The translations under genes were made by a program, and so were the position numbers. From assembly GCA_028871595.1 (NCBI GenBank), contig JAGWMT010000048.1, positions 1 through 15,962 on the forward strand: a stretch of 15,962 nt of DNA, read 5' to 3'. Origin of the DNA: Elusimicrobiota bacterium (lineage in GTDB: Bacteria > Elusimicrobiota > Elusimicrobia > UBA1565 > UBA9628). The notes under the pieces are model-generated. The model ran no database searches, was not told where the DNA came from, and saw only the letters and a list, made by a program, of their open reading frames with translations. Positions 7,470 through 13,169 of this stretch are shown piece by piece (position 1 is the stretch's first letter; each line of letters begins with the position of its first letter).

Positions 7470-9080
7470 AGCGAGTCGCACACGGTCCGATTGCCTATTC
7501 GCGTGGTGCAGAAGCAGGTAAGCGCGGCGCAAGAGCCGCTCCTGCGCGACGCCGTTCCGGTCGCCCATGATGCTCCCCTGGAGCGAGCGAATTTCGCGCG
7601 CGAAGTCCTCCGGGATCAGGCGGCTCGAATAATCGTCGGCGAGACCCAGGATGTGCCCGAATTCGTGAGCCGGCTCCATGTATTCCCCGTCTTGGGCGAG
7701 GTAGATGACGCCTTGACGGGCCATGGAAGTCCCCTCGCCGGCGTCCTTGAGGACCAAGCGTCGCCCCGAAAACCTCGTATTCTCCGGGATCGGGTCGACG
7801 CGGACCACAGTGCGTATCCGCATGCGCTCGCCGCGCCAGGAGAACTCCCCGCGCCAGGTCTCCTCGATCACCGCCTTGACCGCCCTCAATCGCGCGGGAT
7901 CGCGCACGTCGCTCTCGAAGGATGCCTCGATGCGCCAGCCGCCCGGCTCGGCGACCAGCTCAAGGCCCGGGCTTCGAGGCCTCCAGACGACGCGGCCGGG
8001 CCTGTGGGCGGCGAAAGCCATCGCGTAGGTCGCGTCCCGCCAATACGCGGCGGAGGCCCGCAGCCCGGGCACGCTCGCGCGGACGGCCTCCGCCGCTGCG
8101 GAGAGATCCTTTACAAGGTTCGCGCGCTGGCGCGTAGAGACATCGCGGCGGCGTCCCAATTCGAGGCGTGTCAACGCTTTCTCCAGTGCGAACTCGAGCG
8201 ACTTTCGTAGGTCGCGGTCTCCGCGCATAGTGTCGATTTCGACGCTCTCCGACTCGGCCGCGATCCGATCGTCCCCGTTCACGGGGAGCGCCGAAGGGGC
8301 CGGTTCCGTCGGCTGTTGGACCGGCGTTCGCACAAGCGCGTGATCCGCCGCCGAAAGCAGATCACCGGTTCGATCCAGCGCGCCGGACTCTTGCCGGGCC
8401 CAGGCCATGCCATGCAAGGCGGCGCCCGTGCGCACCAGCGACTGCCGCGTGCGCGCGACATTCTTTCTGAGCCAGACCGGCATGTCGGGATGCCGCTCGA
8501 TCGCCCCCAAGAAGGCGCCGTAGCGCTCCAGCGCCGTCGACGCGGCTCGCGCGCGCTCGGCCTCCGGTTCGGCGCCGTCGTAGATCGACGCGAGACCGAG
8601 ATAAAGATCCTGCAGAACGCCGCCTGCCTCGTTGCGATCCGCTGACATGGCCGACACCACCTGCCTCATGGCCGCCGGCTCATGAAGGATCGCGGCTCGG
8701 TATTGCACGGCCGACATCGCGCCGTAAGGGGAGGGACGCGTCATCGATTCCGCGCTCGGCACGGCCGCCGGAGCCTCGGCCATGGAGGCGAGACTGGCCG
8801 GACGCACCGTCGCTCCATCGGGCGACCCCAGGTCCGCGCTTCGAGCATCCGGGACTGAAGCGGCGGCCGCGGCCAAGGTCGGTGCGGCCGTAAAAAACAC
8901 TGCTGACGGAGGCGCCGCCGCCAGGGGAGGCATGGCGAACGCTTGCGCGGCGGGGCCCGAGACGGCGGGCGCGACGACGGGACACGGAGCCGCGCGCAAC
9001 TGGGCGCCGGCGGGGGCGCAAATAGTCGCGGCCAAAACCGCGGCACGCAAAAGCCGTCCGACACGATGTTGATCGAGCAT
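7458..9080 (-). CDS. secreted metzincin-like zinc metallopeptidase
   Basis: The 540-aa protein has a signal peptide (1-26), an Ala/Pro linker (27-115) shared with the downstream gene, a helical middle (120-350) and a C-terminal peptidase domain (about 360-530). The zinc site reads HEFGHILGLADD: His472, Glu473, His476, then Gly479 and Asp482 in the metzincin HExxHxxGxx(H/D) spacing. SIMGD (Met505) follows at a distance suitable for the Met-turn. With Asp as third ligand it resembles the snapalysin-type variant of the motif. I start at the ATG at 9080 (AGGA nine bases upstream), because the downstream paralogous leader starts at the same codon; a GTG 12 codons earlier is possible. The last three codons and the stop lie in a duplicated flank, so the original C-terminus may have been replaced. 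It is the first gene of a two-peptidase operon. Predicted role: extracellular proteolysis; substrate unknown. Confidence 0.8.
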   Translation of the reverse strand: MLDQHRVGRLLRAAVLAATICAPAGAQLRAAPCPVVAPAVSGPAAQAFAMPPLAAAPPSAVFFTAAPTLAAAAASVPDARSADLGSPDGATVRPASLASMAEAPAAVPSAESMTRPSPYGAMSAVQYRAAILHEPAAMRQVVSAMSADRNEAGGVLQDLYLGLASIYDGAEPEAERARAASTALERYGAFLGAIERHPDMPVWLRKNVARTRQSLVRTGAALHGMAWARQESGALDRTGDLLSAADHALVRTPVQQPTEPAPSALPVNGDDRIAAESESVEIDTMRGDRDLRKSLEFALEKALTRLELGRRRDVSTRQRANLVKDLSAAAEAVRASVPGLRASAAYWRDATYAMAFAAHRPGRVVWRPRSPGLELVAEPGGWRIEASFESDVRDPARLRAVKAVIEETWRGEFSWRGERMRIRTVVRVDPIPENTRFSGRRLVLKDAGEGTSMARQGVIYLAQDGEYMEPAHEFGHILGLADDYSSRLIPEDFAREIRSLQGSIMGDRNGVAQERLLRRAYLLLHHANRQSDRVRLARMP

Positions 9081-9082
9081 GA
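8827..9082 (-). repeat. leader repeat, copy 2 (start of the metallopeptidase)
   Basis: This is the partner of 7175-7451. It encodes signal peptide and Ala/Pro linker. The two leader proteins differ at four positions (AAV/ATI counting two, PIV/PVV, FAV/FAM) and by the seven-residue indel AVAALPA. Confidence 0.95.
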
Positions 9083-9130
9083 TTGAATCCTGTTTCAAGG
9101 ATAGACCACTACGCACCGCGGGGGAAGGGG

Positions 9131-9159
9131 CTTATGGCCTAGAGTGGGAGGGTCTTCAA
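9131..9159 (-). promoter_or_regulatory. possible sigma70-type promoter of the peptidase operon
   Basis: On the minus strand TTGAAG (9154-9159) and CATAAG (9131-9136) are separated by exactly 17 bases, matching the -35 and -10 consensus at 4 of 6 positions each. This would give a leader of about 43 bases before the ATG at 9080. The -35 half lies in the 20-base flank repeat, and the -10 half in the 66-base interval missing from the downstream copy, so the second gene would depend on this promoter. Confidence 0.4.
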
Positions 9160-9167
9160 GGCATGCG
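9148..9167 (-). repeat. 20-base flank repeat, copy 2
   Basis: It matches 7450-7469 with one difference (T for C at 9153). It ends one base before the stop codon of the decayed SnoaL-like gene and lies upstream of the metallopeptidase start. Confidence 0.8.
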
Positions 9168-9532
9168 TCAATGCCGGCTTTCGAATATCCGACTGGTGCG
9201 GATTTTGAACTCGAGGGTTCCGGACGGGCTCCGGGCCGAACCGCGCTCCCGCCCGACAGCCACAACATCACCCCTGAGCCCCGCAGGATGAAATCATGGA
9301 ATTCGACGCGGACCTTGGTCGTGCCGGAGAAGATTCGGGCGTACACGGAGGCGATCTCCGGCCAGCCGCGTTTGACGCCGCCCAAGGGGTTCGACATCGT
9401 CACCTCGGAGTCCTGCGCCCAGCAGGCAGTGCGCGCTAGACCCACCTCGCGCGGCGTCGATCAGGGAACCGCGTCCGCGCGGGCGCGATGCTGTCGGCCC
9501 GCTCCCTGCCCGATCAGGACAGGAATCTTCAT
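9168..9532 (-). pseudogene. decayed SnoaL/NTF2-like protein gene
   Basis: A start at 9532 (ATGAAGATT, with GGAGG seven bases upstream) opens a frame that meets a TGA at 9461-9463 after 23 codons. The same frame continues into SEVTMSNPLGGVKRGWPEIA and VRVEFHDFILRGSG, a segment typical of SnoaL-like, NTF2-fold small-ligand proteins. At a GGGG run near 9270-9275 the frame shifts and resumes as DVVAVGRERGSARSPSGT, then LEFKIRTSRIF, ending at 9168. The usual C-terminal strand after RTSRIF is missing. One nonsense codon, one frameshift and a short C-terminus point to a dead gene. Nothing can be said of its old substrate. It sits between the G8-tract gene and the peptidase operon in the same orientation. 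Confidence 0.7.
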
Positions 9533-9562
9533 GAAATCGCCTCCGATTACGGGGTTCCGAGT

Positions 9563-10491
9563 TCAGGGAATCGGTTGGAGGAACCCATAGAGGAACGGGT
9601 GCAGCTTCGCGTCATAGGCCCGATACGGGTCCCGCCACCCCGCGCGCACGATGAGAAGATCGTCGACGCTGACGATCTGGTAATCCACGTCGAGTATGCT
9701 GGCCTCCGCCCGTTCCCACGATAGGATGCTGCCCTCGCCTCCGATCTCGTGGGTCGTCGAAGGTAAGTTCTGGACCGATTTCACAGTGAAGCGGAAGGGG
9801 TACTCCGTGGTGCTCGAAAACTCGAGGCTCTGCGTCCGCCCGCGTTCCGCCGCGCGGCCGGCGGCGGCTTTCTGAGCCGCGACGATCCCGGCGGCATCAT
9901 AGCCATCGAAGCAACCGGGGCCGCGCCGCGCGTCAGCGGCGTCGGTGGCATCGGCAGCGTCGGCGGCGAAGGGCTGCAGAAGAAGCCAGGGGTCGTAACG
10001 CGCCCCCCCCATAGAAGATCGTCAGACTTCGTCACAGCCAGCGCCATCGCGGCTTCGGCCGGGTTTCGCTCGAGGACGTAACGGCCGACGTAGCCGCCCT
10101 TGTTGGGGAAACTCCAAGACCCCCGCGCGAGATCGGGCAGGGACCGCGGTCCCGACCAATCGGCGCGAGCGAAATTGAAGAGCGCTTCGAGCTTCCTCCA
10201 CGTTCCGGCGTCTCGCGGCACGGCGATGCTGTGCCTGGCGATGGCTTCGTCGATGGACTTATCTCCGATGCCGGCGGACACGGCGCGGCCGGCTTTCGCG
10301 CCGACCGACTGAGCACGGAGAGACAGAACTGCAAGTGCTTCGGCCGACGGGCCGGCTGGCGCGGACGGCGGAGCGGCCGGCGTGGAATCCGCAGGGACGG
10401 GCGCGAGCGCCCTCAACTGGTCCAGAGCGGTCGCCTGCGCAGACGCGGATCCGGCGATGAGAACGAGCGCGGCCATGAGTATTTTTTTCAC
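9563..10491 (-). CDS. secreted Ala/Pro-rich protein, reading frame broken at a G8 tract
   Basis: No family recognised. The start is GTG at 10491, preceded by GGGAGGA five bases upstream; VKKILMAALVLIAGSASA is the signal peptide with Gln following. A Pro/Ala linker comes next (APVPADSTPAAPPSAPAG), then a globular part. At 10003-10010 there is a run of eight G (minus strand). As sequenced, the frame leaves the natural sequence at DDLLWGG and runs to a stop at 9781, a product of about 236 aa with an unlikely Pro/Arg/Ser-rich tail. Nine (or six) G would give DDLLWGGARYDPWLLLQPF and a protein of about 309 aa ending at 9563, whose last part (FRFTVKSVQNLPSTTHEIGG and on) is well-behaved protein sequence. 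This is either a slippage-controlled gene, a sequencing error or a recent mutation. Conserved region C lies upstream. Confidence 0.7.
10003..10010 (-). repeat. G8 homopolymer at the frame break
   Basis: Eight consecutive G on the coding strand, exactly where the two halves of the secreted-protein frame change register. One more G, or two fewer, joins them. Confidence 0.9.
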
Positions 10492-10532
10492 TCGATCCTC
10501 CCTGCATTCGGGAACTCTTGTAACGGTCACGG

Positions 10533-10649
10533 CGTCATGATAACCCGCGGACAGGCGCGGCCCCTGGGTCAATGGAGACCGGCAGCCTCGTCATTAGGCC
10601 CAAAAACGGGATATGCGCCGGTTTATGTTTATGGGAAACCGCGTTTGAC
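10533..10649 (-). promoter_or_regulatory. conserved upstream region C
   Basis: On the minus strand it shows GTCAAA, CATAAA starting 16 bases later (with a second CATAAA six bases on), GTTTTTGGGCCTAATG with the GTT 42 bases after the GTC, and GTCCGCGGGTTATCATGACG near the gene. Spacing agrees with regions A and B within a few bases. The region ends about 41 bases before the GTG start of the G8-tract gene and begins about 20 bases after the stop of the regulator gene. Confidence 0.6.
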
Positions 10650-10664
10650 AGCCCGGGGGCGCAA

Positions 10665-10689
10665 GCCGGCTAAAAGTCGAACAGCCGGC
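10665..10689 (-). terminator. inverted repeat over the stop of the regulator gene
   Basis: GCCGGCT and AGCCGGC form a perfect 7-bp stem with an 11-base loop spanning the TAG stop of the regulator gene. No T-tract follows, so intrinsic termination is doubtful; it may still shape the 3' end of the operon transcript. Confidence 0.25.
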
Positions 10690-11545
10690 GGGCCATGGTC
10701 TCGATCACGTAGAAGCCGGTGTCTTCGCCGCGCTCCGGACTGGCGTAGATATTGGCGCCGGTGACGCTTTGGGCCAGATGGGGATAATATTGCTTGAGAT
10801 TCTTCGAGGAAGCGCGCAAGGTCAAGCTTTGGTACAGCTCGAAGCGTCCGCGGCGTTGCGCCATTTCCTCGACATAACGGCGCCCGCGGTCGACATTTTC
10901 CGGAAGGAACATATTCTTCCGGGGAAAAGCGAGGATTTTATCCCTGGCAAAGCAGCGGCAGCGCCCATCCGGCGACGTCTCGACCAGACCGGCGCGCTTG
11001 AGCTTTTGAAGAGCCGCCCGGATCGCCTTGGCATCGCAGTCGAGCAGGCGAGAAAGCTCCAAGGTCCCCCATTCCCGCCCGTCATTGCATAATATCTCGA
11101 AACACCAGTGCGCGGTCCGATCGCCCTCGATCACGGCGACCTGCTTATCGGTCAGCCAGACTTGCTTGAGCGCCACGCTCGTTTTTAAAGCCTGTATCAA
11201 AGGGGCGTCATTTTGCCCGGAGGCCGGAGAATCGCCCGCCAGAGCATGTAGGGACAATTCCAAGAACTCATCATCCTTGAGGAGCGTCCGAAAATAGGCG
11301 GTGACGAATTCCCGGCCTTTCTCGTCGCGTGGGTAGAGTCCCAGCAAGGCCATGATCTTGCGGACCAACGCGGGTTTGGGCGTCGAGCGGCCCGCTTCGA
11401 TGTTCAGATATTGGGCGTAGGTGCAGCCGAATGTGGCCCGGGCTCCAACGGCCCGGTAGAAGTCGCGCGCGGACGAATAGCCGCCGTCCCGCCTCAGCGA
11501 ACTCAGAAGCTCCGCGAAGCCCCGGGCCGGCGAGTTCGATTTCAT
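10670..11545 (-). CDS. TIGR02147/DUF4423-like DNA-binding regulator
   Basis: A 291-aa cytoplasmic protein. Residues 10-70 look like an Xre-type helix-turn-helix (ARDFYRAVGARATFGCTYAQ then YLNIEAGRSTPKPALVRKIM). Residues 155-200 form a winged helix (WGTLELSRLLDCDAKAIRAA, LQKLKRAGLVETS, then a short wing ending CRCFAR). The C-terminal part (235-291: SLTLRASSKNLKQYY to FYVIETMARRLFDF) has the shape of the DUF4423 end seen in the TIGR02147 family of Fibrobacter and Bdellovibrio, and the length fits. I choose the ATG at 11545 over the one at 11557, because GGAG lies upstream of it and it overlaps the stop of the receiver protein as ATGA, a sign of translational coupling. Inferred role: the DNA-binding output partner of the two-receiver protein. 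Its targets could include the adjacent gene with region C. Confidence 0.65.
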   Translation of the reverse strand: MKSNSPARGFAELLSSLRRDGGYSSARDFYRAVGARATFGCTYAQYLNIEAGRSTPKPALVRKIMALLGLYPRDEKGREFVTAYFRTLLKDDEFLELSLHALAGDSPASGQNDAPLIQALKTSVALKQVWLTDKQVAVIEGDRTAHWCFEILCNDGREWGTLELSRLLDCDAKAIRAALQKLKRAGLVETSPDGRCRCFARDKILAFPRKNMFLPENVDRGRRYVEEMAQRRGRFELYQSLTLRASSKNLKQYYPHLAQSVTGANIYASPERGEDTGFYVIETMARRLFDF

Positions 11546-12306
11546 CGCTTTCTCCATATATGCCGAAGAACCCGGCAGACCTCCCGGATGGCAAGCGGTT
11601 TATTGATGAAAGCCGCGGCGCCCAACAGGAGGGCGTCCGCCTCCGCGTCATGACCGCACTGGCTGCTCATCACGATGACTGGAGCCCCAGACATCCGAAG
11701 CAGTGGAATAGCCTGCAGGCCGGTCATCCCCGGCAGAATATTATCCGTCAAGATCGCTCCGAAGCTCTCCTGTCCTGTTAAGATGATGGCGGCTTCCGCG
11801 CTCCCAGCGGGCACAATCGAAAAACCCTCGCTTTCCAGAGCGCGACGGTACTCCTCCAGTTGAACAGGCTCGTCTTCCACGAGCAGGAGGCGGCCGCCGA
11901 ATTGCGCTGGATCGTCCAATGCCGAGCCAGGTTTGAAAACATTCGAGCGAGGATCTCCCGTCTTCCCAGGCCCCTCGAGCAGGATTCTCAACTGATCCGA
12001 CTCGAAAGGTTTATTAAGGTGCCGATCAAAGCCGGCTTCTTTCGCGCGTTCCAGATTCCGGGGATCGCCGGAGGCGACGATGACGCGAAGCGACGCCTTC
12101 CGTCTGGCCAACTCCTGGACAAGCGCGAGTCCGCTTCCGTCCGGCAAGTCCACGTCGCTGAGCACCAGGTCATACTGCCCCGCCGCGAAGGACTCGATAG
12201 CCGCGGAAATGGTAGGGCATTCGTCGGCGTCCCAACCCCACAGGGACAGTTGCCGCCGCAACAACCGGGACAACATAGCGTCGTCTTCGACGATGAGAGC
12301 TCGCAT
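11542..12306 (-). CDS. response regulator with two receiver domains and no output domain
   Basis: The 254-aa protein contains two CheY-like receiver domains in series. Receiver 1 (1-115) has the acidic pair Asp8-Asp9 in VEDDA, phospho-acceptor Asp51 in LSDVDLPDGSG, Ser79 in VASGD and Lys99 in NKPF. A linker of about 20 residues follows. Receiver 2 (138-254) has LLVEDEP with Glu144-Asp145, Asp188 in ILTDNILPGMTG, Ser214 in IVMSS and Lys236 in INKPLA. All key residues are present in both, so both may be phosphorylated. There is no DNA-binding or enzyme domain, and the protein stops at once after receiver 2. The stop overlaps the ATG of the downstream DNA-binding protein. No histidine kinase is in the window. 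It starts 18 bases after the stop of the small exported protein, so three genes form one operon. Confidence 0.93.
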   Translation of the reverse strand: MRALIVEDDAMLSRLLRRQLSLWGWDADECPTISAAIESFAAGQYDLVLSDVDLPDGSGLALVQELARRKASLRVIVASGDPRNLERAKEAGFDRHLNKPFESDQLRILLEGPGKTGDPRSNVFKPGSALDDPAQFGGRLLLVEDEPVQLEEYRRALESEGFSIVPAGSAEAAIILTGQESFGAILTDNILPGMTGLQAIPLLRMSGAPVIVMSSQCGHDAEADALLLGAAAFINKPLAIREVCRVLRHIWRKR

Positions 12307-12324
12307 GGTTCGGGAGTCCCCGCT

Positions 12325-12972
12325 CTACTGGCGCAGCAGCTGCCGCTTGAGGCCATGCATCATGTCGGCCAATTCCTCCGATTTCTCTTGCTGCATTTCC
12401 AGGCGGATCTTCGGCGCGGCGCCTCGCGCGGCATGAGCGTCGTCCGAGCACATCAGGGACATCGCCGCGCCCAGGACGGACAGTCCCTCGTACGACATGC
12501 GATCAGGATCGTAAGCGCCCCGCACGCGGGCCAAGGAGGATGTGATCCAAGCATTGAGGCTCGTCCCGTCGCGGCCGACGATTCGGTACTCTCCCGCGCC
12601 GATGGGCTCCAAAGTCAGCATGAGCGGCCTGGCTCCCGCCCGACCCTCCAGGAGCAAGCCCTCGCCGTAGCGCGTGACGCGCGCGGCCACCGAGGTCCCA
12701 ATGAAAGAGTAGCCGTAAGGCGGCCGGCCCGAGGCGAGCGGCCGCGCCTCGAAGGTCAAGGCGCCGCCCGCTTCGCCGCGGAAATCCACGATCCCGTCGG
12801 CGGCGGGGCTGCCCGCGAGGCGTATCGCCAGTCCCGCGTCGTCCACGTCGAATCCTGACCCGCCCGGCAGGCACCGCGCGTTCAAATCCACCTCGCGCGG
12901 CGCCGGTTCGGAAGCCGCGCCCGGAGCGGAGAACAAAGCCGCGACTACGGCCGTCAAGACAATCGATTTCAT
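12325..12972 (-). CDS. small exported protein of unknown function, first gene of the regulatory operon
   Basis: A 215-aa protein with a signal peptide (MKSIVLTAVVAALFSAPGAA, cleavage near Ser21). Residues 25-150 alternate short hydrophobic and Gly/Asp-rich stretches, consistent with a beta-sandwich. The last 40 residues are charged and helical (KIRLEMQQEKSEELADMMHG). One Cys (Cys34, ARCLPG) and a second in LMCSDD could form a disulfide. AGAGGAAAT directly before the ATG supports the start. The gene leads an operon with a two-receiver regulator and a DNA-binding protein, so a role as periplasmic sensor or modulator of that pathway is conceivable, but nothing in its sequence proves it. Confidence 0.75.
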   Translation of the reverse strand: MKSIVLTAVVAALFSAPGAASEPAPREVDLNARCLPGGSGFDVDDAGLAIRLAGSPAADGIVDFRGEAGGALTFEARPLASGRPPYGYSFIGTSVAARVTRYGEGLLLEGRAGARPLMLTLEPIGAGEYRIVGRDGTSLNAWITSSLARVRGAYDPDRMSYEGLSVLGAAMSLMCSDDAHAARGAAPKIRLEMQQEKSEELADMMHGLKRQLLRQ

Positions 12973-13155
12973 ATTTCCTCTGAACCGTGATTAAAGTATG
13001 ACAATATTATGGACCGGGCTCCGCCTCGTGACGGCGGCAGCCGGATCCCTGAATGAACCTAAAGCGGCGCATCCTCAAACGGCGCCGGAAAGGACGCATG
13101 ACTTTATCCCGGGAAAGAGCGGCGGACTGGATGCATGATCCCAAGCCGCGCGCGG
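12973..13155. other. divergent intergenic region
   Basis: Space between the regulatory operon (minus) and the 598-aa gene (plus). The only AT-rich patch, about 12990-13013 (ATTAAAGTATGACAATATTA), is the likely place of the minus-strand promoter, but I cannot align a convincing -35/-10 pair. The rest shows no gene and no convincing copy of the conserved upstream element. Confidence 0.3.
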
Positions 13156-13161
13156 TATAAT
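13156..13161 (+). promoter_or_regulatory. TATAAT -10 box, probably giving a leaderless transcript
   Basis: A perfect TATAAT lies eight bases before the ATG at 13170, within an otherwise GC-rich stretch. Transcription would begin at or within a base or two of the ATG. No Shine-Dalgarno sequence is present. A good -35 hexamer is not visible 16-18 bases upstream. Confidence 0.5.
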
Positions 13162-13169
13162 CGAAGCGC

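Noticed and set aside
9461..9463. TGA as selenocysteine or recoded codon in the SnoaL-like gene
   Set aside because: No SECIS-like hairpin was evident, the family does not use Sec, and a second frameshift shows the gene is decayed.
13040..13100. Possible fourth copy of the conserved upstream element before the 215-aa gene
   Set aside because: Only a loose match (GCCGCTTTAGGTTCATT against GCGGCTTTTGGGCCTAATG) and the GTC/ATAA boxes and spacing are missing.
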